Source: Planctomycetia bacterium
GTDB lineage: Bacteria > Planctomycetota > Planctomycetia > Gemmatales > Gemmataceae
Reading direction: 5' to 3'
Assembly: GCA_022616395.1 (NCBI GenBank)
Contig: JAKEEV010000395.1
Span: forward strand, 1 to 13,813
Length of the DNA: 13,813 nt
The notes below the pieces were generated by a model, which saw nothing but the letters and a program-made list of their open reading frames with translations, was not told where the DNA came from and did not search any database. Position 1 is the first letter of the stretch, and each line of letters begins with the position of its first letter. Below are positions 6,626 through 12,898 of this stretch, in pieces. The position numbers and the translations under genes were made by a program.

Positions 6626-9319
6626 ATGGCCGTTTCCCCCCGATCATTGATCGAGAAGCTCAACCCGATGTGCCGGACGGCTCTGGTGGAAGAAGGCATT
6701 CGCCAGTGCATGGCCCGCACGCACTTCCACATCGAACTCGAACACTGGCTGATGGCTCTCTTGAGCAATCCGAACAACGATCTGGGTTTCGTGCTTCGCC
6801 AGTACGCCATCGACGTAAGCAAGGTGAAGCGGGAACTCGAAGGCGCTTTGAATCGCTTCAAGACCGGCAACACCCGCGCTCCGGGTTTCTCGACTGATAT
6901 TCTCGACGCCGTTCGCGAAGCCTGGGTGTTCGGCTCGCTTGAACTCGGCGCGCCTGCGGTGCGGTCCGCGCATTTGCTTTACGCAATGCTCGCCGACCGC
7001 AACCTGAGCGGTCGCGTGAAGGACAGCTCGCCCGAACTGGCCCGCATTTCGGTCGAGAAACTGGCCACCGACATCAGTGCGTTGTTGCCCAACACACAAA
7101 GCGAAGAGAACGCGCAAGAAGCTTCGGCGGCTGCCGTGGCCAGCGCCGCCAACGCCGCGAGCGGCGTTGCACCCGTACGTGTTGGAGGAAAGACCCCCGC
7201 TCTCGATCAGTTTACCGTGAACCTGACAGCAAAGGCGAAATCCGGCATGGACCCGGTGATCGGTCGAGATCCCGAAATCCGGCAAGTAATCGACATCCTC
7301 ACGCGCCGACGGCAGAACAACCCGATCCTCACCGGAGAAGCGGGCGTCGGGAAGACGGCCGTTGTGGAAGGCTTGGCTCAGCGCATCGCGGCCAACGATG
7401 TGCCAGAACCGCTCAAGAACGTCCAGCTTCACACGCTCGACCTCGGATTGCTTCAAGCGGGTGCTGGCGTGAAGGGCGAGTTCGAGAACCGGCTGAAGAA
7501 TGTCATCGACGAAGTGAAACGCTCTCCGATCCCGATCATCCTCTTCATCGACGAAGCACACACACTCATCGGAGCAGGCGGGCAAGCCGGGCAGAACGAC
7601 GCGGCCAACTTACTCAAGCCCGCGCTCGCACGCGGAGAGTTGCGCACAATCGCGGCCACCACGTTCGCTGAATACAAGAAGTATTTCGAGACGGATGCCG
7701 CCCTCAAGCGCCGATTCCAGCAGGTGAAGGTAGACGAACCGGATGAGCAGAAGGGAATTCGGATGCTTCGCGGACTGGTGCCGATGTTGGAGAAGCATCA
7801 CAAGGTTCGCATTCTCGATGAAGCCGTTGTCGATGCCGTCCGGCTATCCGTGCGCTACATGCCGGATCGCCAGTTGCCCGACAAGGCCGTGAGTTTGCTC
7901 GATACGGTGTGCGCGCGCGTCGCTCTGAGTCAGAGCGCGACTCCTCCCGCGCTCGACGACACGCTACGCGAACTCGAACACCTCAAAACCGAGATCGAGT
8001 TCCTCGAACGCGAAGGCCGCGTGTCCGCGGGCAACCCGGAACGAGTCGCGGACTTGAAGAGCCGCAAGGATGTCGCGGACGCCCGCCGGGTTGCACTCGA
8101 AGAGCAGTTGAAGAAGGAGAAGGAGCTGGTTGCCAAGATTCGCGAGAAGCGGGACGCCATTGAGAAGGCAGGAGGGGGTTCGGGGGAACCCGCGGGGGGT
8201 TCACCCGAAAAAAACAGAGCGGAAGCTCCCGAAGCCGAGAAACTCGCGCTCGCGGAACTCAATTCGATGCTCGTGAAGGTGCAGGGCGAAAGTCCGCTTG
8301 TGTATCCCGTCGTTCATAGCGGCGCGGTCGCTCAAGTGGTATCGGGCTTGACCGGCATTCCGATGGGCAAGATGGTTCTCGACGCGGTTCAGACCATTCT
8401 GAAGCTCTCCGACAAGCTCGAAGAGCGCGTCGTTGGTCAGAAGCACGCGCTCGAAGCCATCGCGCAGCGAATCCGCACCGCGCGCGCGGATCTCGCCGAT
8501 CCGCGACGCCCGCAGGGAGTGTTTTTGCTCGTCGGTCCATCCGGTGTGGGCAAAACAGAAACCGCGATGGCACTCGCCGACCTTCTCTACGGCGGCGACC
8601 GCAACATGGTCATCGTGAACATGAGCGAGTACAAGGAGTCTCACAAGGTCTCGCGCCTCGTCGGTACTTCAAAAGGCTACGTGGGCTACGGAGAGGGCGG
8701 CGTGCTGACCAACGCGGTGAAGAACCGGCCGTACTCGGTCGTGCTGCTCGATGAAGTCGAGAAGGCTCACGAGAGCGTGCAGGAAATCTTCTATCAGGTC
8801 TTCGACAAGGGCGTGCTTCAAAATGACGACGGCGAGGACGTGAACTTCAAGAACACGATCATTCTTCTCACATCGAACGTCGGCACCGACACCATCATGA
8901 AGGCCTGCGCTGACCCGGATACGGCCCCGACGCCCGAAGGACTCACGGAGATGCTCAAGAACGACCTCCAGAAGGCGTTCAAGCCCGCGCTGATTGGCCG
9001 AATGACGGTTGTTCCGTACTACCCGCTTGGCGACGTGGTGCTCAAGAAGATCATTCAGTTGAAGTTGAAGCAAATCGGCGAGCGCTTAAAGCAGAACTAC
9101 AAGGCAGAGTTCATCTGCTCCGATGCGGTCGTGGACACCATCGCGGCTCGCTGTAAGGATGTGGACACCGGAGCACGCAACGCGGACCACATCATCACCG
9201 GCACCGTACTGACGATGATCTCGGCCGAAGTGCTCACCCGCATGGCCGAAGGCAAACCCGTGAGGAAAGTGACCGTGGGCGTGGACGACAAATCGCAATT
9301 CGTGGTGAGTGTGGAGTGA
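6626..9319 (+). CDS. tssH/clpV: Type VI secretion system sheath-disassembly ATPase ClpV (TssH)
   Basis: This 897-residue, two-ring AAA+ ATPase of the ClpB/ClpV class recycles contracted T6SS sheaths in the cytoplasm. The Clp-N domain is at about 8-150 (NPMCRTALVEEG, THFHIELEHWLMALL). D1 has Walker A GEAGVGKT (237-244) and Walker B ILFIDE (305-310). The sequence LIGAGGQAGQNDAANLLKP is characteristic of ClpV rather than ClpB. A middle coiled coil spans about 441-515. D2 has Walker A GPSGVGKT (637-644), Walker B VVLLDE (705-710), TSN (749-751) and sensor-2 GAR (849-851). Both ATPase sites look intact. The start is supported by GGAG at 6614-6617. A low-complexity linker at 516-536 is encoded by a palindromic repeat. 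No sheath or baseplate genes are in the window; a PAAR gene lies convergently downstream and an ECF/kinase pair divergently upstream. Confidence 0.95.
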   Translation: MAVSPRSLIEKLNPMCRTALVEEGIRQCMARTHFHIELEHWLMALLSNPNNDLGFVLRQYAIDVSKVKRELEGALNRFKTGNTRAPGFSTDILDAVREAWVFGSLELGAPAVRSAHLLYAMLADRNLSGRVKDSSPELARISVEKLATDISALLPNTQSEENAQEASAAAVASAANAASGVAPVRVGGKTPALDQFTVNLTAKAKSGMDPVIGRDPEIRQVIDILTRRRQNNPILTGEAGVGKTAVVEGLAQRIAANDVPEPLKNVQLHTLDLGLLQAGAGVKGEFENRLKNVIDEVKRSPIPIILFIDEAHTLIGAGGQAGQNDAANLLKPALARGELRTIAATTFAEYKKYFETDAALKRRFQQVKVDEPDEQKGIRMLRGLVPMLEKHHKVRILDEAVVDAVRLSVRYMPDRQLPDKAVSLLDTVCARVALSQSATPPALDDTLRELEHLKTEIEFLEREGRVSAGNPERVADLKSRKDVADARRVALEEQLKKEKELVAKIREKRDAIEKAGGGSGEPAGGSPEKNRAEAPEAEKLALAELNSMLVKVQGESPLVYPVVHSGAVAQVVSGLTGIPMGKMVLDAVQTILKLSDKLEERVVGQKHALEAIAQRIRTARADLADPRRPQGVFLLVGPSGVGKTETAMALADLLYGGDRNMVIVNMSEYKESHKVSRLVGTSKGYVGYGEGGVLTNAVKNRPYSVVLLDEVEKAHESVQEIFYQVFDKGVLQNDDGEDVNFKNTIILLTSNVGTDTIMKACADPDTAPTPEGLTEMLKNDLQKAFKPALIGRMTVVPYYPLGDVVLKKIIQLKLKQIGERLKQNYKAEFICSDAVVDTIAARCKDVDTGARNADHIITGTVLTMISAEVLTRMAEGKPVRKVTVGVDDKSQFVVSVE
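8176..8206. repeat. Palindromic repeat inside clpV linker
   Basis: GGGTTC (8176-8181) pairs with GAACCC (8186-8191) around a GGGG loop, followed by GGGTTCACCC (8197-8206). The element encodes the Gly/Pro-rich linker GGSGEPAGGSPE between the middle domain and D2 of ClpV, and resembles a dispersed palindrome inserted in frame. Confidence 0.6.
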
Positions 9320-9323
9320 AGTG

Positions 9324-9544
9324 AAGAGTCGCCACGGATGAACACAGATGAAAGGCAGGATCAAGACAGAAGAGAATGGCCACAAAAAAGCACAAAACGC
9401 ACAAAAGAAAACCAAGAGGAAGAGAAGATGATCTGAACTCAATCTTCTGTCTCTGTCTTTGGTTTTCTTTTGTGCGTTTTGTGCTTTTTTGTGGCCATTC
9501 TCGCTTCTGATCTGTGTTTTCTGCGTTTATCTGTGGCGACTCTT
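9324..9544. terminator. Large nested palindrome between convergent genes, probable bidirectional terminator
   Basis: The inner arms at 9372-9415 and 9459-9502 are 44-bp perfect reverse complements (GAGAATGGCCACAAAAAAGC...). The outer arms AAGAGTCGCCAC (9324-9335) and GTGGCGACTCTT (9533-9544) extend the same fold, with ACACAGAT-type repeats between. The structure fills the gap between the clpV stop and the PAAR stop, which converge here. The arms carry A-runs and T-runs near a GC segment, so transcripts from either side would form a very strong hairpin. The inner loop is 43 nt. Confidence 0.75.
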
Positions 9545-9838
9545 TTATCCCCCTATCAACACCGTGAAGCAGCCGAGGACGATGACGCCTCCGTGGGCGG
9601 TGCTGTCTCCCATGCGTACGGCGGGCGTGCCTCCGATCATTACGGTGCCGGACCCTTTAACGAGAGTGTCTGGCGGGCCGGTGCAAGTCGCCAGGTCGCC
9701 GACATGAGCTGCTGGCAAGCTGCCGATGAGAACAGTCGGCGCGCCTGGACCAGTGATCGGTCCGCCCACGTGAGGGACAACGCCCGTGACCATCGGGCAG
9801 GTGTGCATGTCAGAAAGACGAGCTGCTGGCTGACCCAT
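9545..9838 (-). CDS. PAAR domain protein (T6SS spike tip)
   Basis: This 97-residue protein is a single PAAR repeat domain: glycine-rich PxV-IGG/IGS turns (TVLIGS, TVMIGG, TVLIGG) and a PAAH motif. The likely zinc ligands are H12, H45, C52 and H82. PAAR proteins cap the VgrG spike and carry effectors in type VI secretion. This one has no effector extension, so it is probably the plain tip. GGAG at 9844-9847 lies at good spacing from the ATG. It follows the LEPR-like gene on the same strand by 73 nt and converges on clpV, which supports a shared injection-system role. The exact VgrG partner is not in the window. Confidence 0.92.
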   Translation of the reverse strand: MGQPAARLSDMHTCPMVTGVVPHVGGPITGPGAPTVLIGSLPAAHVGDLATCTGPPDTLVKGSGTVMIGGTPAVRMGDSTAHGGVIVLGCFTVLIGG

Positions 9839-9854
9839 CGAAGCTCCATGAAAA

Positions 9855-9882
9855 GTGTTCGCGGATATTACTCCGCGAACAC
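9855..9882. terminator. 11-bp hairpin between the LEPR-like and PAAR genes
   Basis: GTGTTCGCGGA (9855-9865) pairs perfectly with TCCGCGAACAC (9872-9882) around a 6-nt loop. It lies between two minus-strand genes and just upstream of the PAAR ribosome-binding site. It could partially terminate or stabilise the transcript; a U-tract is lacking. Confidence 0.5.
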
Positions 9883-9911
9883 GCGAAATGTTGCACCGGC
9901 ACGGACCATAC

Positions 9912-11060
9912 TTACGCCGGGTTCGCCTTCGCGGAGAGCAATCGAGCCTTCAAAGCCGCCCATCGTCGGGCGAGCGCTTCCCAAGCCGGCGTCAGCCAAC
10001 TGCGGCGAATGGTCCAGTAACCGGCCGCGAGCACGCCGACCGTGGCCGCGAGCCAGGTCCAGTGCGGGTTGCCTTCAGACAGCGGAGCGACAGCGAACAG
10101 TTCCGTGGTCGCGCCTGTCGCCGGCGAGGACGTTGCGGTTGTGTCTGTCGTCGTGATGACCCCGGCGGGTTGCTCTTCGGGTGCGACTTCGATTGTAATT
10201 GGGGCTTCGTCAATCGGTCGCGGAGGAGGGGCCACTTCCACGGGCGGAGGGAGTTCGTCCTTCGGTTGCGCAGCGCGCGGAGGAGGCGCGACCTCGATGG
10301 GAGCCGCGGGGTTGAACTTGTCCTCGTCCAGCGCGGTCGTCCAGGCGTAGCCAATCTCGATTTGCGTGGTAGTCCTCACTGCGGGCCGGGCTTCCTGGAC
10401 TGGCGGTTCCGTTCTCTCCATGAGCGACTCGCCCGGAACAGCGCGCGCAAGCGATGCGTCGGGCGGGAACAGAGCGATGACGTTGGCGAACTGGACAACG
10501 ACCGTGTTCGTGGTTGTCGGGTTCGTCGGTTGTGCCGGTCCGTCGGTCGATGGCTGCCCATTCACTCCCGGAGCGTTCGTTCCGGTCGGAGTTGGCGGAA
10601 GGGCTGGTGTTGGTGTTGGTGTTGGTGTTGGGACTGTCGCGACTGGAGGAGCCGGTGCGGGCGTGAACACGGGAACATCCGCACTGGGCGGAGTGAACGG
10701 ATCGGGGCCGGCCGGTGGATCGGCCGGCCCGGCTTTGGACGGTGCCGAAGGCAATTCAGAGAGAGCCTGTATCAAGCTGTTGTGGATGGCGCTGAGAATA
10801 CTCGCCTGAAGTGCGAGGGAGAAATTCAGCGAAGGCGATGCGAAGAGGCTTGAGCTGGAGTTCGCAAATGAATTCGTGAATGAGTTCGCGCTCGGCGCGT
10901 TGTGCCGGGCATGAGACACAAGCGGTTTCGATCCGTGATCGAAACTGAAAAACGAGTGACCCAACGCCATCTTGAGTCCCGCAGGTTGCGCGCGGAGTTC
11001 CAGTTCTTCCACGCTCAAACTGGCTCGTTGGGAAACTGGATGCGCGGAAAGCCGACGCAT
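9912..11060 (-). CDS. Pro-rich surface protein with LEPR-like N-terminus and C-terminal membrane anchor
   Basis: The chosen ATG at 11060 gives 382 residues and is preceded by GAGGG at good spacing; an open frame extends upstream but lacks such support. The N-terminus MRRLSAHPV...SVEELELRAQPAG matches the planctomycete pattern of Arg-rich start plus LExLExR-x-PA (LEPR-like), associated with exported proteins. The middle is rich in Ser/Asn, then Pro/Thr, with (TP)n and two IEVAPPPR/VEVAPPPR repeats (255-262, 274-281). A single helix at about 334-351 (WTWLAATVGVLAAGYW) is followed by a basic tail. No catalytic domain is visible. It is upstream of the PAAR gene, probably in one transcript, but a functional link is only inferred. 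The hexanucleotide GGTGTT repeats at 10606-10629 encode the TPTPTPTP tract. Confidence 0.8.
   Translation of the reverse strand: MRRLSAHPVSQRASLSVEELELRAQPAGLKMALGHSFFSFDHGSKPLVSHARHNAPSANSFTNSFANSSSSLFASPSLNFSLALQASILSAIHNSLIQALSELPSAPSKAGPADPPAGPDPFTPPSADVPVFTPAPAPPVATVPTPTPTPTPALPPTPTGTNAPGVNGQPSTDGPAQPTNPTTTNTVVVQFANVIALFPPDASLARAVPGESLMERTEPPVQEARPAVRTTTQIEIGYAWTTALDEDKFNPAAPIEVAPPPRAAQPKDELPPPVEVAPPPRPIDEAPITIEVAPEEQPAGVITTTDTTATSSPATGATTELFAVAPLSEGNPHWTWLAATVGVLAAGYWTIRRSWLTPAWEALARRWAALKARLLSAKANPA
10606..10629. repeat. GGTGTT hexanucleotide microsatellite
   Basis: Four tandem GGTGTT units on plus encode the Thr-Pro repeat of the minus-strand Pro-rich protein. Unit gain or loss would keep the reading frame. 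Confidence 0.85.
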
Positions 11061-11376
11061 GTTAAAACCCTCGCCTGAAGTGAGTGCGGGCGAGAAATGG
11101 GCGAGTAGTGTGCCGACGTGGGGCAAACCGGCACGCGAATTTGATTGGAAAGGATACCATACCTCCAGGTGAGGAGCAAGCATTTGTGTGCTTCGGTTTT
11201 GGACATTTGGACACGGAATCGACTGGCGGAATTCACTTTTCAGCGACCTGTGTTCGTTCCGTCTCGACGGATCGGGCAGCGAGTTACATTTTCTTGTGAA
11301 CCTGAGCGGCCCGCGAGCGTACTATTCTCTCAAGAGGTCGCGTTTCGACTCTCAAACCACCTGAACCGGAAGACCA
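11061..11376. other. Divergent intergenic region upstream of the LEPR-like and PTH2-like genes
   Basis: These 316 bp separate two divergent genes and should carry both promoters. No repeat, RNA gene or coding-like frame is evident, and no -35/-10 pair at correct spacing convinces me. Its main feature is the weak ribosome-binding site at the right edge. Confidence 0.5.
11368..11372 (+). promoter_or_regulatory. Putative Shine-Dalgarno GGAAG pointing to ATG 11377
   Basis: GGAAG ends four bases before the ATG at 11377. It is the only SD-like site near the PTH2-like gene start and implies initiation upstream of the in-frame TAG at 11395. Confidence 0.45.
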
Positions 11377-11748
11377 ATGCCTGCTCCATTCGCCTAGATT
11401 TCTCACCTGTACATTCTCGTTCGGCGGGATTTGCCCGCAACGCAGATCGCGGTGCAATCCGCGCACGCGGCCATCGAAGCTGCCCATCAGTTCCTGCCTG
11501 AAGATCATCCCCACCCGCATCTTGTCCTGTGTCGCGTGTCGTCTGAACGCGACTTGCTTGCGGTCGCGGATCGACTCGACCGAGCCGGCATTCGCTTTAC
11601 TCTTTTCCGAGAACCTGATCGCAACGATGAGGTCACAGCGCTCGCGACCGAGCCGCTTGGCCCGGATCGTCGCGGAGTTCTCGCCCGATACCCCTGTTTA
11701 ACTCGCTCGGATTTGCTCTCCGCGCCATCAAGTGCAGAGTCAAGGTGA
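11377..11748 (+). CDS. PTH2-like (peptidyl-tRNA hydrolase 2 fold) protein with in-frame amber at codon 7
   Basis: From ATG 11377 the frame reads MPAPFA, then TAG (11395-11397), then 116 more codons to TGA. After the amber it runs ISHLYILVRRDLPATQIAVQSAHAAIEAA, matching the first strand and helix of the PTH2 family. A second strand LVLCRVSS and the GIRFTLFREPD...ALATEPL segment follow, matching the PTH2 pattern (GLTVSLIQDAG...TVLGIGP). The PTH2 lysine in the KGKVAAQ region and the DAG motif are not conserved, so it may not be a classical hydrolase. Without readthrough, translation would need ATT 11398, CTG 11407 or TTG 11431; the TTG start would delete the first strand. Alternatives: a nonsense-mutated pseudogene or a leader peptide. 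Directly downstream are an unknown gene with the same kind of early amber and a tRNA with anticodon CUA. The fold call is fairly sure, the start unsure. Confidence 0.75.
11395..11397 (+). other. In-frame amber codon in the PTH2-like gene
   Basis: The TAG is in frame with ATG 11377 and with the PTH2-like reading frame downstream. It lies before the first predicted beta strand, where an arbitrary residue would be tolerated. Confidence 0.7.
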
Positions 11749-11784
11749 CTCCGCGCCGCGAAGCGCGCCGGCGAGTTGCTTTTT

Positions 11785-11789
11785 GGAGG
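11785..11789 (+). promoter_or_regulatory. Strong Shine-Dalgarno GGAGG pointing to ATG 11797
   Basis: GGAGG lies seven bases before ATG 11797, ideal spacing, but 16 bases before ATG 11806. It therefore selects the start that is followed by Thr and then TAG. Confidence 0.8.
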
Positions 11790-11796
11790 AAGAACG

Positions 11797-12228
11797 ATGA
11801 CGTAGATGTACAAGAGCCGGTGGGGGTTCCATTCGTGCTCGTATGAGGAGTTCTGTGAACTCCGCTCGCTCTGGAAGGAGGTGCTTGCGCGTCGGAAGAT
11901 GGTCGCGGCATGGAGGCGCTGGTACGCGAAGGCTGCTCACAATCGCGTGAAGCGCGAGCGCATCCGCGACTCGAATGGACACGTGGTCCGTTATGGCCAA
12001 CCCGTGCCGATGCCGGAACCGCCGTTGCCGACGGTTGCCTGTCGGCGCGTAACTCGGCCATCGGGTAAAGTCGAAGTGGAGTTTGCTGGTCCGGTTGGTG
12101 AAGCACTCCGCCGACTTCAGGAAGCGTATCGACTTGCGCGCCGACCAAGAGCAACAGCCGCCGAAGTCGAACCGCTTCCTGTCACGATTGAGGAAGTCCG
12201 CGCCTGGAGGAGCGTGATTGGAGGATGA
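11797..12228 (+). CDS. Unknown basic protein with amber at codon 3 (ATG-ACG-TAG-ATG)
   Basis: The strongest ribosome-binding site points to ATG 11797, which reads Met-Thr-TAG; ATG 11806 follows immediately and opens 140 codons to TGA. I do not recognise the family. The N-terminal third is aromatic and acidic/basic mixed (SRWGFHSCSYEEFCELRSLW). Next comes a strongly basic stretch (ARRKMVAAWRRWYAKAAHN, RVKRERIRD) that could bind RNA. A Pro-rich spacer (PMPEPPLP) leads to a helical C-terminus with EEVRAWRSV. There is no signal peptide or membrane helix, so it is probably cytoplasmic. It lies 48 nt after the PTH2-like gene and about 100 nt before the CUA tRNA. Options are amber readthrough, termination-reinitiation through the adjacent TAGATG, or direct initiation at 11806 despite poor spacing. 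The coding call is good, the function unknown. Confidence 0.75.
11803..11805 (+). other. In-frame amber codon in the unknown basic-protein gene
   Basis: The TAG is the third codon from the SD-selected ATG at 11797 and abuts the next in-frame ATG at 11806, so either suppression or reinitiation could yield the full protein. Confidence 0.75.
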
Positions 12229-12234
12229 AGTCTG

Positions 12235-12299
12235 CGATTGTAGTCCTCACGCTCCGCGTGAGGAAAGGCACCTCACGCGGAGCGTGAGGACTACAATCG
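12235..12299. repeat. 29-bp perfect inverted repeat upstream of the CUA tRNA
   Basis: The arms at 12235-12263 and 12271-12299 are exact reverse complements (29 bp) with a 7-nt loop AAAGGCA. Each arm contains its own CCTCACGC/GCGTGAGG palindrome. It starts six bases after the upstream gene's stop and ends 33 bases before the tRNA. It belongs to the same family as 13463-13519. It could terminate the upstream transcript or protect or process the tRNA transcript. Confidence 0.95.
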
Positions 12300-12332
12300 T
12301 GTGCCACTCGGCAAGCGGCACCTACTTAAACT

Positions 12333-12404
12333 GCCCCTGTCGCGTAGTGGTCAACGCAATCGGCTCTAAACCGAGAGACGTGGGTTCAAATCCCACCGGG
12401 GGCA
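12333..12404 (+). tRNA. tRNA with anticodon CUA (amber suppressor-type tRNA)
   Basis: This 72-nt cloverleaf has a complete acceptor stem GCCCCTG/CGGGGGC (one G-T pair) and discriminator A12404. The D arm is GCGT/ACGC with loop AGTGGTCA (A14, GG, A21). The anticodon stem TCGG/CCGA has a 7-nt loop CTCTAAA: T33 at 12365, anticodon CTA at 12366-12368, A37. The variable loop is 4 nt (12376-12379). The T arm is GTGGG/CCCAC with loop TTCAAAT. The only defect is an A27/G43 mismatch. CCA is not encoded (CTG follows). The anticodon reads UAG. It is not pyrrolysine tRNA, whose D arm is unusual, nor a tyrosine, serine or leucine tRNA, which have long variable arms; the amino acid it carries cannot be told from sequence. 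Two genes just upstream have early in-frame TAG codons. Confidence 0.9.
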
Positions 12405-12499
12405 CTGGAAACTTCACAACGCGAGCCAGTTTTCTTCGGTGTCTCGGCGTGTTGGCGGGCATTATTCTTGTGGAAGCATTCACTCTTGGAGGACTGACA

Positions 12500-12898
12500 A
12501 TGACCCGCCTGCTCTTCACTTCCACTGCCGCGATGCTCCTCGTTGCCACCTTCGCAACGCCGGCACAAGCCCAAGACCCAACCGAGATCGTTCTGCGAAT
12601 CGGCAAGTTGCCGGGTGAACTCATCAAGGCCAAGAAGACTGACGAGGAGATTGTGGAGGCGCTTTACCTGGCCACGATTGTCCGATTGCCAACGGAGAAG
12701 GAGAAAGAAGTGATGGTGAAGCGCTTCAAGGAAGCTCGGGATCGCAAACAGCTCGCGCTTGATCTCGCCTGGGCGCTGGTGAATACCAAGGAGTTCTTCA
12801 AGCTGCACGGTTTGGATAAGGATCTCACATCGACTCTGGAATTAATGAACCGACTCACCAAGGAATGGGAAAAGGAAGCGAAGAAAGAGGAGAAGTGA
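12500..12898 (+). CDS. Small exported protein resembling the C-terminal tail of DUF1549/DUF1553 proteins
   Basis: This 132-residue protein starts at ATG 12500, with GGAGG at 12488-12492. A signal peptide (MTRLLFTSTAAMLLVATFATPAQA) is probably cut after AQA at residue 24. The mature part is charged and helical with a Lys-rich end (EKEAKKEEK). EALYLATIVRLPTEKEKE...LDLAWALVNTKEFFKLHG matches, in order and spacing, the tail of the DUF1549/DUF1553 gene at the window start (RMYLSILNRPPKPKELE...DAIWVLLNSSEF), so it looks like a stand-alone version of that tail. Its partner is unknown. The open frame extends upstream through the tRNA and palindrome, but that part is clearly not coding. The gene lies 95 nt after the tRNA. 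Confidence 0.9.
   Translation: MTRLLFTSTAAMLLVATFATPAQAQDPTEIVLRIGKLPGELIKAKKTDEEIVEALYLATIVRLPTEKEKEVMVKRFKEARDRKQLALDLAWALVNTKEFFKLHGLDKDLTSTLELMNRLTKEWEKEAKKEEK

Noticed and set aside
6644..7585. Minus-strand frame of 313 codons opposite clpV
   Set aside because: It is a shadow of the well-conserved ClpV gene and has no recognisable domain.
9855..10853. Plus-strand frames opposite the Pro-rich protein (332 and 147 codons)
   Set aside because: They are antisense to the minus-strand gene with a credible start, export motif and anchor; their composition (Arg/Gly-rich, CWCWCW repeats) reflects the GGTGTT microsatellite.
11751..11786. Intrinsic terminator after the PTH2-like gene
   Set aside because: A GCGC-rich imperfect hairpin is followed by T5, but the T-run is about a dozen bases from the stem and contributes to the spacing of the next ribosome-binding site; too weak to annotate.
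12333..12404. Pyrrolysine tRNA
   Set aside because: The anticodon loop is similar, but the D arm has four base pairs and the GG of ordinary tRNAs, the T loop is standard, and no PylS-like gene is present.
12218..12499. Upstream extension of the small exported protein from 12218
   Set aside because: It runs through a perfect palindrome and the tRNA; a good ribosome-binding site and signal peptide define the start at 12500.
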